DNA of 64,000 bases, taken from positions 28,555 to 92,554 of the forward strand of contig NZ_JAHLQJ010000018.1 in the NCBI RefSeq assembly GCF_018919145.1. The letters are read 5' to 3'. A program made the position numbers and the translations under genes. Positions 19,635 through 29,645 of the stretch are shown here, piece after piece. The notes below the pieces were generated by a model, which was given only the letters and a program-made list of their open reading frames with translations, did no database searches and had not been told where the DNA came from. Source of the stretch: Paenibacillus brevis (lineage in GTDB: Bacteria > Bacillota > Bacilli > Paenibacillales > Paenibacillaceae). The first letter of the stretch is position 1, and every line of letters begins with the position of its first letter.

Positions 19635-22154
19635 TTATTTGACGAGCTGACCTCTTGTGACGCCTAACTGGTTGGTCGCTTTCAACGTCTTCCATACCTG
19701 CGTCCCGCTAATCTCTCCGCGCAGGGCTTGGTTATATAGGGAGATCACTTGCTGCACCTGCTCCGGTGTCTCCTCCAGAAACTCAACCCGGTAACTAGGA
19801 ACACCCAGCTCCAGAAAATGACTCAGATATTCCGCCCCAGACTGCTCAATTGCATTGTACACCGTATTACGGCATCCCTCATCGACCCGTACCGGATGGC
19901 TCATGCCAATCCGGTCCTGGAGAGAAGCGCGCTGCTCCTCGCAAGGGCGGCCGCAGTTCGTATAGTTCGTGCCCTCACTCAGGAAAGTACAGTATACACA
20001 GTGCTCAGTATGAAACATCGGCAAATGCTGATGAATGACGATCTCCATCTTCGAGGTTCTACTCTTGCCCAGCAAATCCACCATCTGCTGAATGTTCAGG
20101 TCATACGACGGTGTAACCATATCGCAGCCAGCCTCCAGGAATAGCTCCACCGCTTTGTGATTGGCGATATTCAACGAGAAATCGCCGATTAGCTGCGGGT
20201 GGACAGCGGAGGGATTCTCTTGCCGGTGGCGCAGGTAGTAATATAGCGCGCCGGTATTGCGCACCAGCACTGCGTCAGGTGCAAGACGCAGGATGTTGTT
20301 ATGGTAGCCGTTCTCGCCCGGCATATGGATGCGCGGTGTCGCCAGTGCAATCTGCTTGCCGGCAGCCCGAACGGCTTCCACTGCTGCCGGGAACTGCTTG
20401 ATAAATTCGAAGTCGGCGTAAATAAACTCCACGCCGGCATCCAATGCAGCCCGCACCTGCGGCAGGCTGCGGCACAGCGCGGTGAGCTTCGCCTCACCGC
20501 GCGCCAGCGGCGCACCCTGCACAGCAGCAGGCGCTGCCGCTACCCGGGCCGCCCGCGTGTACACGGGCGGCTTAGGCCGCTCGCCGGCTAGCAGCTCCAC
20601 TGCGCGCCGGCGAAGGGCATTCAGCTCTCGCATGGGAAGGATCACGTCGCCATGCAGCTCCGTGTCCAGCCGCTCAAGCTGGAACACCGTGCCGCCGAGA
20701 CGGCCAAGCTGCTCTTCGAGCAGGGCATCGTCCATCGGCCGCTTCTGCGCGGTCTCAAGCAACAGCTCCGAGTCCACGCGCACTGTCGTCCCCTTCTGGA
20801 TATCCGTCCAGAAGGTTGCCAGCGGCTCGCCAGCCTGGCCGGATACCTGCACATGTACCGGGAACACCCGGTACGGCTTGTCGGTCTCATAGCTTTGGCG
20901 CAGCCGCTTGTCGAGTGCCGGATCATTCGTCTTCCAGATCCGGTCCCCTACATGCACCCGGCGCAGATCGATATCATTGCGCCCCGGCACAATATCGACG
21001 ATCCACGTCTCGTCGGCCTCGCCCTCCAGCTTCACGCCTTTGCGCCGCAGATCGTAGACACGTCCGCCTTCTTCCTTTTTCGTCGGATCGCCCGCATCAA
21101 ACACGATTCCATCTCCGCGCTTCACCGGTGCTTCAAGCTTGCAGACAACGCCGTCACGCAGCACCTGCTCTACCCGCCCCAGATAGACGCCGCGGCTCTT
21201 CGGGAATGTCCCGTCCAGCAACTGCTTGTTGTTCGTTCCCTCCAGGAAGCCATGGGTGAACCCGCGCGAGAAGCTTTGCTGAAGCTCGCGGATTTCTTCC
21301 TTCGAAGGCGGCGTGCTGTCTCCGTCAAAATACCGGTCAATTGCCTGACGGTATTTACTTACCACATTGGCCACATACTCCGGTGTTTTCATCCGGCCTT
21401 CGATCTTGAACGAGGTTACGCCAGCTTCGATCAACTCAGGCATGATATCAATAGCCGCAAGATCCTTAGGAGACAGCAGGTAAGCTACGTCTCCCATCGG
21501 CTTCTGTACGCCGTCTACGATCAAGTCATAAGGCAGCCGGCAGGCCTGCGCACATTCTCCCCGGTTCGCTGAGCGTCCGCCCCACATTTCCGAGGTCAGG
21601 CATTGCCCTGAATACGACACACAGAGCGCTCCATGCACGAATACCTCCATAGGAAGCCTTGCCTGCTCACCGATCGCCTGAATCTGCTTCAGATTATTCT
21701 CCCGGCCAAGTACGACTCGCTCCATGCCCCATGGCTTGGTAAATTCCACTGCCTCAGGCGAAGTGATTGTCATCTGTGTCGAGCCATGGATAGGGAAATC
21801 CGGCGACAGCTCACGAATCAGCTTCACCAGGCCCAAGTCCTGTACGATTACCGCATCGATGCCCGCTTCCATGCACGCTTCAATCAGCTCCTGCGCATCC
21901 GCAAGCTCATTTTCGAATACCAAAATATTGAAGGTCAGAAACCCTTTAACACCATAGCTATGCAAAAAGGCCATAATCTCCGGAAGCTCGTCCATCCGAA
22001 AATTGTTCGCGCGCGCCCGTGCATTAAATTTTTCTACGCCAAAAAATATCGCGTCTGCTCCATTCGCTACCGCCGCCCGCATACAATCCCAATCCCCTGC
22101 GGGGGCGAGCAGCTCTACATCCTGTCTGGTCAAAGCTACTGCCGACTTGCTCAT
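19635..22154 (-). CDS. U32 family protein with DUF3656-type C-terminus (RlhA-like RNA hydroxylase)
   Basis: An 839-residue protein annotated historically as a collagenase-type U32 peptidase. N-terminal TIM-barrel domain begins VELLAPAGDWDCMRAAVANG. Four cysteines follow in CVSYSGQC...GECAQAC near residues 180-205, the iron-sulfur type cluster of RlhA and TrhP proteins. The U32 signature is FKIEGRMKTPEYVANVV. The long C-terminal half fits the DUF3656 region of E. coli RlhA (YdcP), which hydroxylates C2501 of 23S rRNA. ATG 22154 follows GGAGGAAAT. The central part (about 20.2-21.2 kb) is noticeably G+C-rich. RNA hydroxylation is inferred from family. Confidence 0.88.
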   Translation of the reverse strand: MSKSAVALTRQDVELLAPAGDWDCMRAAVANGADAIFFGVEKFNARARANNFRMDELPEIMAFLHSYGVKGFLTFNILVFENELADAQELIEACMEAGIDAVIVQDLGLVKLIRELSPDFPIHGSTQMTITSPEAVEFTKPWGMERVVLGRENNLKQIQAIGEQARLPMEVFVHGALCVSYSGQCLTSEMWGGRSANRGECAQACRLPYDLIVDGVQKPMGDVAYLLSPKDLAAIDIMPELIEAGVTSFKIEGRMKTPEYVANVVSKYRQAIDRYFDGDSTPPSKEEIRELQQSFSRGFTHGFLEGTNNKQLLDGTFPKSRGVYLGRVEQVLRDGVVCKLEAPVKRGDGIVFDAGDPTKKEEGGRVYDLRRKGVKLEGEADETWIVDIVPGRNDIDLRRVHVGDRIWKTNDPALDKRLRQSYETDKPYRVFPVHVQVSGQAGEPLATFWTDIQKGTTVRVDSELLLETAQKRPMDDALLEEQLGRLGGTVFQLERLDTELHGDVILPMRELNALRRRAVELLAGERPKPPVYTRAARVAAAPAAVQGAPLARGEAKLTALCRSLPQVRAALDAGVEFIYADFEFIKQFPAAVEAVRAAGKQIALATPRIHMPGENGYHNNILRLAPDAVLVRNTGALYYYLRHRQENPSAVHPQLIGDFSLNIANHKAVELFLEAGCDMVTPSYDLNIQQMVDLLGKSRTSKMEIVIHQHLPMFHTEHCVYCTFLSEGTNYTNCGRPCEEQRASLQDRIGMSHPVRVDEGCRNTVYNAIEQSGAEYLSHFLELGVPSYRVEFLEETPEQVQQVISLYNQALRGEISGTQVWKTLKATNQLGVTRGQLVK

Positions 22155-22213
22155 CTATTTCCTCCTGAATGCCGAATGAACTCGGCTGACTAATTTCCTA
22201 AATAATTTCTCCG

Positions 22214-22362
22214 ATTGAACTAAGGTATCATAAGGCAAAACACCGCTCACAAAAGCCGAGCACTACTATGTGCATGCTTCCGCAGTAGCTTTCTTACAGA
22301 AAGCTTTACTTCGGCATAGTTCACGTTATACCTTTTCCCTGCAGCTTCTTTAGTTCAACTTA
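22214..22362. repeat. Palindromic dispersed element B, copy 1
   Basis: Bounded by TTGAACTAAG and its complement TAGTTCAACTTA; contains the internal palindrome AGCTTTCttacaGAAAGCT and a CTCACAAA(A/G)GCG(A) block. The same order of blocks occurs at 50.65-50.89 kb. It lies just upstream of the U32 gene. Confidence 0.7.
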
Positions 22363-22465
22363 TCTATTTTAGCAGACATTACTCCAACACTCTAGCAAGC
22401 AATAACTGCTAAAACGCTTATTACTCCTGACCCGTTACCATTTCCCGCCATCAGTCACCAGCACC

Positions 22466-22720
22466 CAAAAGCAAGTTACACAAAATCCCTGACGTAGGCG
22501 CTCATGCGATAGATTTAGTGACTAAAAGCGTTATAATTGCTGGCAGAGATGCGCATGCGACTTTTTTAGTGACAAAAGGCATTAAATTTGCTAACGCAGT
22601 TGCTCATGCTCCGATTTTAGTGACAAAAGATATTAAATTTGCTAATGCAGGCGCTCATGCACCGAATTTAATGACAAAAAGCATTAAAATTACTCGCGTA
22701 GTACTCGCGCCACGAAAGAT
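22466..22720 (-). repeat. 51-bp-period tandem array C, five units
   Basis: Units recur at exactly 51 bases (landmarks at 22517, 22568, 22619 and 22670), with a degenerate unit before them. Each unit has a TAGTGACAAAA/GCATTAAA core followed by GCTCATGC. The array is the reverse complement of that at 55.83-56.13 kb. Because 51 is a multiple of three, one frame stays open with a 17-residue period (GIKFANAVAHAPILVTK). Confidence 0.85.
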
Positions 22721-22849
22721 GAAATAAGTAAAAGACACTCTATTCCCTTCCGGAACAAAGTGCCTCCCTCAAGTCAAATAACACGGGATTACGAGTCATA
22801 GTCCAGTCATCTTTCGATGAAGCTCATCACCGAACTTCCAAGCTGGACC

Positions 22850-23065
22850 CTACTGGCTCTGACTGAACCAGGCCATCACCATGACGGCATCCGAGGCCAA
22901 AAAGATGAGCAAGCTGAACAGCCCGAAGCCGATCGCAAACAGATTCTTTTTCGGTTCCTTCAGCAGCCGCAGCACGCCGATCAGGATAACAATCGTAAAC
23001 AGGATCATGAAAATATCAAAACCGTTAAAGGTTGTCGTGACTTCCCCTGGTGCAGCAAGTAACAT
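22850..23065 (-). CDS. Small two-helix membrane protein (DUF2759-like)
   Basis: A 71-residue protein with hydrophobic segments at about 17-35 (FDIFMILFTIVILIGVLRLL) and 44-66 (IGFGLFSLLIFLASDAVMV), joined by a basic KEPKKN turn. ATG 23065 follows GAGGAGG at seven bases. The order helix-RxLKE-basic turn-helix resembles the DUF2759/YqgW family of Bacillales, whose function is unknown; the assignment is by pattern memory only. It is monocistronic as far as can be seen. Confidence 0.75.
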   Translation of the reverse strand: MLLAAPGEVTTTFNGFDIFMILFTIVILIGVLRLLKEPKKNLFAIGFGLFSLLIFLASDAVMVMAWFSQSQ

Positions 23066-23427
23066 GGCAAGCCCTCCTCAGCTATGTTCACGGAATTTTC
23101 CACCTTCCTCTATGTTAGCTTCTGATTAAAGCGCATGCAAGTAAAAAGTCAAAAAATTGTTGAATTTATCTTAAAAATGTAACCCCAAAAGAATTAATTG
23201 TTATTGCGCTGCCCCATCCAAAAGAACTCGCGCCGCCTTGGTTCTCTTAAAAAATTAGAGGAGCATTGGGGCGAGACTCTTGCAGAATCAACCATCGATC
23301 TTTCCATAAACGTTGATATAAGATCCATGGGTGCTATCAATTGATCCCTTCCTGATATTTCTGAAACAAGCTGCTAAAGGAACCTTTCCCATTCATTCAC
23401 GTACTTATTTACAAAGGAGTTGATGTC
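23066..23427. other. Intergenic region with nested inverted repeat
   Basis: Between two small divergent genes. GCCCCAT (23211-23217) pairs with ATTGGGGC (23265-23272), and inside it AGAAC pairs with GTTCT across a G+C-rich loop. No T-run follows, so it is not a plain terminator. Nothing else is recognised. Confidence 0.4.
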
Positions 23428-23631
23428 ATGTACGTGTTCTTTGGACTGGTGATTATCGGGATTGGTTGCCTCAATCTCTTCTTCCCTTCCTTGGGCTGGC
23501 ATATGAAAGAAGGCTGGAAGGTCGATGGAGATTCAGAGCCAAGTGACACCTATTTAACGATGACGCGCCTAGGCGGGCTATTTGCCCTTTTCGTCGGATT
23601 TATTGTCCTGGTTACTCAATTCTTCTCTTGA
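23428..23631 (+). CDS. Small membrane protein (DUF6199-like)
   Basis: A 67-residue protein with two hydrophobic helices (about 2-20 and 47-65) around a conserved-looking polar loop WHMKEGWKVDGDSEPSDTYL and MTRLGG. ATG 23428 follows AAAGGAG at about seven bases. The GWKV-DGDSEPSD loop between helices is characteristic of the small DUF6199 proteins common in Firmicutes. No function is established. It stands alone between the previous small gene and the uvrA terminator. Confidence 0.82.
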   Translation: MYVFFGLVIIGIGCLNLFFPSLGWHMKEGWKVDGDSEPSDTYLTMTRLGGLFALFVGFIVLVTQFFS

Positions 23632-23687
23632 AATAAATCATGCATCTCTCACATAACAATTAAAACTCCAGCATTTTCAAGCCAAAA

Positions 23688-23729
23688 AAGCTCTCTTGAA
23701 ATCGGCCTTACCGATCTCCAAGAGAGCTT
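23688..23729 (-). terminator. uvrBA operon terminator
   Basis: CAAGAGAGCTT/AAGCTCTCTTG arms with an inner GATCGGTAAGGCCGATTT stem-loop, followed on the minus strand by TTTTTT, 30 bases past the uvrA stop. Confidence 0.9.
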
Positions 23730-23758
23730 GTATTATATTATGTTCGTTAAAAGGATTG

Positions 23759-26626
23759 CTACGAATGCACTTTGATGGCACGTGTCCGTTCCGTATCGCG
23801 CTGCAGAACCGGCGCAAGATAGCGGCCAGTATAGGATTCCTCCACCTGCGTGACCTCCTCCGGCGTACCTGTTGCAATGATGGTCCCGCCGCCGCTGCCT
23901 CCTTCAGGCCCCAGATCAATGAGATAGTCCGCAGTCTTGATCACATCCAGATTATGCTCAATAACAAGCACGGTCTCTCCGGAATCCACGAGCCGATGAA
24001 GTACATTCAGCAGACGATCAATATCATCGACATGCAGACCTGTGGTCGGCTCATCCAGAATGTAGATGGTTCTTCCCGTACTGCGACGATACAATTCGGA
24101 AGCCAGCTTGACGCGTTGAGCTTCCCCGCCAGACAGTGTAGTCGCCGGTTGTCCCAGATTAATGTATCCGAGGCCAACATCGAGCAAGGTTTGCAGCTTC
24201 CGGTGGATCTTCGGAATATTCTCGAAGAATTGGGTCGCATCCTCCACCGTCATCTCCAGCACATCTGCGATGCTCTTGCCTTTGTATTTAACCTCTAGTG
24301 TCTCCCGATTATAGCGTTTACCAGCACATACCTCACATGGCACATAGACATCCGGAAGGAAATGCATTTCGATTTTGAGAATGCCGTCTCCGCGGCAGGC
24401 TTCACAACGCCCGCCTTTAATATTGAAGCTGAAGCGGCCTTTCTTGTAGCCCCGTACCTTAGCCTCGTTCGTCTGCGAGAAAAGGTCCCGGATATCATCA
24501 AAGACACCGGTATAGGTCGCCGGATTGGAGCGGGGAGTCCGTCCGATTGGCGACTGATCGATATCGACTACCTTTTCCACATGCTCCAGGCCACGAATTT
24601 CCCGATACTGTCCCGGACGAACCTTCGCCCTGTTCAGATCCCGCGCCAACGTTTTGTATAGAATCTCATTCACCAGCGTAGACTTGCCCGAACCGGATAC
24701 CCCGGTAACGGCCGCGAATACGCCGATAGGGAACTTGACGTTAATGTTCTTCAGGTTGTTCTCCTTGGCCCCGCGCACTTCAATCCAACGTCCATCAGGC
24801 TTCCGCCGTTGCTCAGGCACCTCAATGAACCTCCGGCCGCTTAAGTATTGGCCGGTCAAGGAGTTCGGGTCCTTCATAACCTCCTGCGGCGTACCCTGGG
24901 AGACAACCTGGCCGCCATGAATGCCTGCTCCCGGACCAATATCAATAATATAATCGGAAGCCAGCATCGTATCCTCATCATGCTCAACGACAATTAAGGT
25001 ATTTCCCAAATCCCGCATGTGAGCCAATGTCGTGATCAAACGGTCATTATCCCGCTGGTGGAGTCCGATGCTCGGCTCATCGAGGATATACAACACGCCC
25101 ATCAGACTGGAGCCGATCTGCGTCGCCAGCCTGATGCGCTGTGCTTCACCCCCGGAGAGCGTTCCTGCTGCACGGCTCATCGTCAAATACTCCAGCCCAA
25201 CGTTAACGAGAAAGCCCAGTCGGCTATTGATCTCCTTCAAGATCATATGGGAAATCGTCTTCTCCTTCTCATTCAATTCAAGACCATCAAAGAACTTCAT
25301 GGCTTCGCCGATCGACAACGAAGTCACGTGAGCGATGTTCTCTCCATTCACGGTAACCGCGAGAATCTCTTTTTTCAGGCGATGCCCCTTGCAAGTACCG
25401 CAAGGCTTGGAGCCCATGAAACCCTCGATAAACTCCCGAATTCCTTCGGAGGCGGTATCGCGATACCGGCGCTCCAGATTATGCACGATGCCTTCAAACG
25501 TTACATAGGCGTCCTTACTAATACCAAAATCGTTCTCATAGCGGAAGCGTACCTTGGTTGTGCCCGTTCCATACAGAAGCTTGTCCATTTGATCCTTGGT
25601 TAGCTCCGATACCGGCACATTCTGAGGAATATGGAAATGCTCGCACACCGAGCGAAGGAATTGCGGATAATAATTGGACGTACTGCCTGCCCACGCTTCG
25701 AAGGCGCCTTGCTCAATACTCTTCGACGGATCAGGAACCAATAGCTCCGGATCGATGATCATTTTCATGCCAAGACCGTCACATTCCGGACAGGCTCCGA
25801 ACGGACTGTTGAACGAGAACATCCGCGGCGACAGCTCCTCGATGCTGAAGCCGCAGATCGGGCAGGCATAATTGGAGCTGAAGCGCAGCTCCTCCTGGCC
25901 GATAATGTCGACCAGCAGTTGACCGCCGGACATTTTCAGCGCCGTCTCAATAGAGTCCGCAAGGCGGCTTTTCACATCCTCCTTCACCACGATCCGGTCC
26001 ACGATAACCTCTATGGAATGCTTCTTGTTCTTCTCCAGTTCGATATCCTCGGATAAGTCCCGCTGTTCCCCATTGACTCTAACCCGAACAAAGCCTTGCT
26101 TTGCAATCTCACTGAACAGGCTCTTGTGTTCTCCCTTTTTGCCGGAGATCACGGGAGCAAGAATCTGCAGACGAGTGCGTTCAGGATATTGCATAATCCG
26201 GTCAACCATCTGTTCGACGGTCTGCGAGGTAATCTCCACACCATGCTCCGGACAATGCGGGTGGCCGATCCGGGCAAACAACAGGCGAAGGTAATCATAA
26301 ATTTCCGTCACTGTACCTACTGTAGAACGCGGGTTCCGGCTTGTTGTCTTCTGGTCAATGGAGATTGCCGGCGAGAGACCTTCGATCGAATCCACATCCG
26401 GCTTCTCCATTTGGCCAAGAAACTGGCGCGCATAAGCCGACAAAGACTCTACATAACGTCGCTGTCCTTCTGCATAAATCGTGTCAAATGCAAGCGAAGA
26501 TTTCCCCGATCCACTCAAGCCGGTCAAGACAACAAACTTATCACGCGGAATCGTAATATCTATATTTTTCAGATTGTGCGCTCTCGCACCTTTAATGACG
26601 ATATTCTCAATGGCCAAGTGGTTCAT
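23759..26626 (-). CDS. uvrA: UvrA, excinuclease ABC subunit A
   Basis: A 955-residue damage-recognition ATPase of nucleotide excision repair, full length. Two ABC modules are visible: [12 protein letters not shown] near residue 33 and [15 protein letters not shown] near 640, with signatures [13 protein letters not shown] and [13 protein letters not shown]. Zinc-finger cysteine pairs appear at CPICGF/CPECDG and [16 protein letters not shown]. It lies 14 bases downstream of uvrB in one operon. The ATG 26626 has GGGAG almost touching it; a TTG three codons later has better spacing. Acts in the cytoplasm with UvrB. Confidence 0.97.
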   Translation of the reverse strand: MNHLAIENIVIKGARAHNLKNIDITIPRDKFVVLTGLSGSGKSSLAFDTIYAEGQRRYVESLSAYARQFLGQMEKPDVDSIEGLSPAISIDQKTTSRNPRSTVGTVTEIYDYLRLLFARIGHPHCPEHGVEITSQTVEQMVDRIMQYPERTRLQILAPVISGKKGEHKSLFSEIAKQGFVRVRVNGEQRDLSEDIELEKNKKHSIEVIVDRIVVKEDVKSRLADSIETALKMSGGQLLVDIIGQEELRFSSNYACPICGFSIEELSPRMFSFNSPFGACPECDGLGMKMIIDPELLVPDPSKSIEQGAFEAWAGSTSNYYPQFLRSVCEHFHIPQNVPVSELTKDQMDKLLYGTGTTKVRFRYENDFGISKDAYVTFEGIVHNLERRYRDTASEGIREFIEGFMGSKPCGTCKGHRLKKEILAVTVNGENIAHVTSLSIGEAMKFFDGLELNEKEKTISHMILKEINSRLGFLVNVGLEYLTMSRAAGTLSGGEAQRIRLATQIGSSLMGVLYILDEPSIGLHQRDNDRLITTLAHMRDLGNTLIVVEHDEDTMLASDYIIDIGPGAGIHGGQVVSQGTPQEVMKDPNSLTGQYLSGRRFIEVPEQRRKPDGRWIEVRGAKENNLKNINVKFPIGVFAAVTGVSGSGKSTLVNEILYKTLARDLNRAKVRPGQYREIRGLEHVEKVVDIDQSPIGRTPRSNPATYTGVFDDIRDLFSQTNEAKVRGYKKGRFSFNIKGGRCEACRGDGILKIEMHFLPDVYVPCEVCAGKRYNRETLEVKYKGKSIADVLEMTVEDATQFFENIPKIHRKLQTLLDVGLGYINLGQPATTLSGGEAQRVKLASELYRRSTGRTIYILDEPTTGLHVDDIDRLLNVLHRLVDSGETVLVIEHNLDVIKTADYLIDLGPEGGSGGGTIIATGTPEEVTQVEESYTGRYLAPVLQRDTERTRAIKVHS

Positions 26627-26640
26627 CTCCCATTATCTAT

Positions 26641-28638
26641 TTAATCCGCTGCGCGCAATTCCATAATTGCATCGCGCAGCTCAGCGGCCCGTTCAAATTG
26701 CAAATTCTTGGCGGCTTCCTTCATCTCGGATTCCAGACGTCCGATCATAGCTTCGCGGTCACGCTTGGACATCTTGCTCTTAGCCGCATCGGCCAGATAA
26801 TCACTCTTGCTCTCGGCCACCTTGGTAGCCTCGATAACATCCCGAACCTTCTTGCGAATGGTCTGCGGAGTGATCCCATGCTTCTCATTATAAGCGATCT
26901 GAATCGCGCGGCGCCGCTCTGTCTCTTTGATGGCCCGATCCATCGAATCGGTAATCTGATCTCCATACATCAGCACGCGTCCCTCGGAGTTCCGCGCAGC
27001 CCGGCCAATCGTCTGAATCAGCGACCGTTCCGAACGCAGGAAGCCTTCCTTATCGGCATCCAGGATCGCAACGAGCGAGACCTCCGGCAAATCAAGGCCT
27101 TCCCGAAGCAGGTTAATGCCGATCAGCACATGGAACGTTCCAAGCCGCAAATCCCGCAAAATACTCATCCGCTCCAAGGTCTTTATATCGGAGTGGAGGT
27201 ACCTTACTTTAATGCCGACCTCTTTTAAATAATCGGTCAGATCCTCGGACATCTTCTTCGTCAAGGTGGTAACAAGCACCCGTTCATCCCGATCGATCCG
27301 TTCGCGGATCTCACCGATCAAATCATCGATCTGCCCCTTGGTCGGACGAACCTCGATAATCGGATCCAGCAGTCCAGTCGGACGAATAATTTGCTGAACC
27401 ATCGTATCGCAATGCTCCAGTTCATACGGCCCCGGTGTCGCGGACACGTAAATCAATTGATTGGCCTTGGCTTCGAATTCCTCGAATTGCAGCGGCCGGT
27501 TGTCCAGCGCCGAAGGCAGGCGGAATCCATGGTCCACAAGCACGGTCTTCCGCGCCCGGTCACCGTTATACATCGCACGAATCTGCGGCAGCGTCACATG
27601 GGATTCGTCAATCACGATCAGCATATCATCCGGAAAGTAATCCATCAGCGTGTAAGGGGTTGCCCCCGCTTCCCGGAAGGTCAGGGGGCCCGAATAGTTC
27701 TCGATGCCCGAGCAGAAGCCGACTTCCTTCATCATTTCGATATCATAGCGGGTACGCTGCTCCAGCCGTTGGGCCTCCAGCAGCTTGCCCTGTTCACGGA
27801 ATAAAGCCAGACGCTCCTCCAACTCCCGCTCTATGTTACCTATAGCGATCCGCATCGTCTCCTCCTGCGTCACAAAGTGAGACGCCGGGAAGATGGCAAT
27901 ATGCTCACGTTCGCCAACCAGTTCGCCGGTCAGTACATCGATCTCGGTAATCCGTTCAATTTCGTCGCCGAAAAATTCCACTCTCACCGCCTGTTCCCCT
28001 CGGGAAGCCGGGAAGATTTCCAGCACATCGCCGCGCACGCGAAAAGTGCCGCGAACAAAATTGATGTCATTACGCTGATACTGGATATCCACCAGCCGGG
28101 CTAGGATCTGGTTGCGCGGCTTTTCCATTCCGACACGCAGCGACAGCACCAAATTCCGGTACTCCATCGGAGAACCGAGACCGTAAATACAGGATACACT
28201 CGCTACAATGATCACGTCTCGCCGTTCGAACAGCGAGCTGGTCGCAGAGTGTCTCAGTTTATCAATCTCTTCATTGATGCTGGAGTCTTTTTCAATGTAA
28301 GTATCTGAGGATGGAATATAGGCTTCCGGCTGGTAGTAGTCATAGTAGCTGACGAAGTAATCAACGGAGTTATTGGGGAAGAATTCCTTGAATTCACTGG
28401 CAAGCTGTGCCGCCAGCGTCTTGTTATGGGCAATGACCAGTGTAGGTCTTCCAAGCTTCGCTATGGTATGGGCAATCGTGAACGTCTTGCCGGTGCCTGT
28501 AGCTCCCAGAAGGGTCTGGTGCTTTTTTCCCATTTTTATCCCTTCCACTAATTGGTCTACAGCCCGCGGCTGGTCGCCCTGTGGCGAAAAATCGGAGATT
28601 AGCTCGAATTTATTATTACTGAAGACAATTTCACTCAT
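26641..28638 (-). CDS. uvrB: UvrB, excinuclease ABC subunit B
   Basis: A 665-residue DNA helicase-like subunit that takes over damage from UvrA and recruits UvrC. Seen: Walker [11 protein letters not shown] near residue 45, the beta-hairpin [12 protein letters not shown] near 100, DEAD-like DESHVTLPQ, helicase motif [11 protein letters not shown] and the C-terminal UVR motif [11 protein letters not shown] that binds UvrC. Length is normal. It is the first gene of uvrBA, with a good promoter about 155 bases upstream. Confidence 0.97.
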   Translation of the reverse strand: MSEIVFSNNKFELISDFSPQGDQPRAVDQLVEGIKMGKKHQTLLGATGTGKTFTIAHTIAKLGRPTLVIAHNKTLAAQLASEFKEFFPNNSVDYFVSYYDYYQPEAYIPSSDTYIEKDSSINEEIDKLRHSATSSLFERRDVIIVASVSCIYGLGSPMEYRNLVLSLRVGMEKPRNQILARLVDIQYQRNDINFVRGTFRVRGDVLEIFPASRGEQAVRVEFFGDEIERITEIDVLTGELVGEREHIAIFPASHFVTQEETMRIAIGNIERELEERLALFREQGKLLEAQRLEQRTRYDIEMMKEVGFCSGIENYSGPLTFREAGATPYTLMDYFPDDMLIVIDESHVTLPQIRAMYNGDRARKTVLVDHGFRLPSALDNRPLQFEEFEAKANQLIYVSATPGPYELEHCDTMVQQIIRPTGLLDPIIEVRPTKGQIDDLIGEIRERIDRDERVLVTTLTKKMSEDLTDYLKEVGIKVRYLHSDIKTLERMSILRDLRLGTFHVLIGINLLREGLDLPEVSLVAILDADKEGFLRSERSLIQTIGRAARNSEGRVLMYGDQITDSMDRAIKETERRRAIQIAYNEKHGITPQTIRKKVRDVIEATKVAESKSDYLADAAKSKMSKRDREAMIGRLESEMKEAAKNLQFERAAELRDAIMELRAAD

Positions 28639-28773
28639 TGTCCAACATCACCCTTATCGTCTAAAATGGAAAAGTGAATTTCTATGTTATGGTTTCTCTA
28701 TCTATATTAACCTTATTTCATTAGTTTCAACGGAATAGTAGACAAGCAGTCTATTTTCGCAAAGCAAAAATAA

Positions 28774-28820
28774 GAATAAGTGTTCCCATTTATTATACCT
28801 TCTTTGCATCCGGGATGCAA
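28774..28820 (-). promoter_or_regulatory. uvrBA promoter with possible degenerate LexA site
   Basis: On the minus strand TTGCAT (28820-28815), 17 bases, TATAAT (28797-28792). Just downstream, across the expected start, GAACACTTATTC (28785-28774) matches the Gram-positive SOS box GAAC-N4-GTTC except one base. The operator call is inference. Confidence 0.7.
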
Positions 28821-28853
28821 CAAAAGTCAACGAATGGAGCTGTGTGTGAACGA

Positions 28854-29645
28854 ATGGATATATCCACAATTATTGGTATTATTATCGGCTTGGCCGCGCT
28901 GATCGGCGGCTTTATCTGGGAGGGCGGAGAGCTCGGCGGGCTGATGCAATGGGCTGCTGCCTTAATCGTGTTCGGCGGCACCTCTGCCGCAGTCATGATC
29001 AGTTTCCCCTTCGCGAAGCTGAAGACGATACCCAAGGCTCTTGCGCTGGCCTTCACCAAGGGATCACAGGATATGGAGGAGCTCGTTTCGGATCTGGAAG
29101 GAATGGCCGTGATTTCCCGGCGGCAAGGCGTTCTTGCTTTAGAAAAAAAATCGGAGGAGCATGCCGATCCTTTTCTGCGTGAAGGCATTCAGCTTGTCGT
29201 GGATGGTACTGAGCCGGCCATCGTACGGCAGGTGCTCGATCTGGAGATTGAGGCGGTTCATCTTAAATATGAGGGATATGCTAAAATTTTCGATTCTGCC
29301 GGCGGTTATGCCCCTACAATGGGCATCATCGGTACGGTCATGGGATTAATCCACGTCCTGGGCAGTCTGACGGAGCCGACTTCACTCGGGCCCTCCATCG
29401 CGCTTGCTTTTACGGCTACATTATACGGCGTCGCCAGTGCAAACCTGATTTTCCTGCCGATTGCATCGAAGATTCGCGCCCGTGGCGAGGATGAGACGTC
29501 ACGGATGGAACTGATGCTGGAAGGCATGATTTCGCTGCAAAACGGAGATCACCCGATGCTGGTCCGCCGCAAGCTGGAGTCCTTTTTGACAGATCGGGAG
29601 CGGAAGCCGCAACTGCCGGCCTCATCCGGGGAGTCAGAGCTGTGA
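28854..29645 (+). CDS. MotA/MotP-type stator protein
   Basis: A proton/sodium-channel stator subunit with four membrane helices (about 1-25, 30-50, 145-170, 180-205) and a large cytoplasmic loop between helices 2 and 3 that contacts the flagellar rotor. From ATG 28854 it is 263 residues, starting MDISTIIGIIIGLAAL; an ATG at 28815 is in frame but falls on the uvrBA -35 box. The helix-3 region GYAPTMGIIGTVMGLI and helix-4 TATLYGVASANLIFLPIASKI read closer to MotP than to MotA of B. subtilis. Its stop overlaps the motB-like start. Ion preference cannot be settled from sequence alone. Confidence 0.88.
   Translation: MDISTIIGIIIGLAALIGGFIWEGGELGGLMQWAAALIVFGGTSAAVMISFPFAKLKTIPKALALAFTKGSQDMEELVSDLEGMAVISRRQGVLALEKKSEEHADPFLREGIQLVVDGTEPAIVRQVLDLEIEAVHLKYEGYAKIFDSAGGYAPTMGIIGTVMGLIHVLGSLTEPTSLGPSIALAFTATLYGVASANLIFLPIASKIRARGEDETSRMELMLEGMISLQNGDHPMLVRRKLESFLTDRERKPQLPASSGESEL

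Noticed and set aside
20652..21572. 306-residue plus-strand frame inside the U32 gene
   Set aside because: Shadow frame in a G+C-rich coding region, no ribosome site, antisense to a well-supported protein.
22518..22727. 69-residue frame with a 17-residue periodic sequence in array C
   Set aside because: It follows from a 51-base period without stops; there is no ribosome site and the array also occurs inverted and as solo non-coding units.
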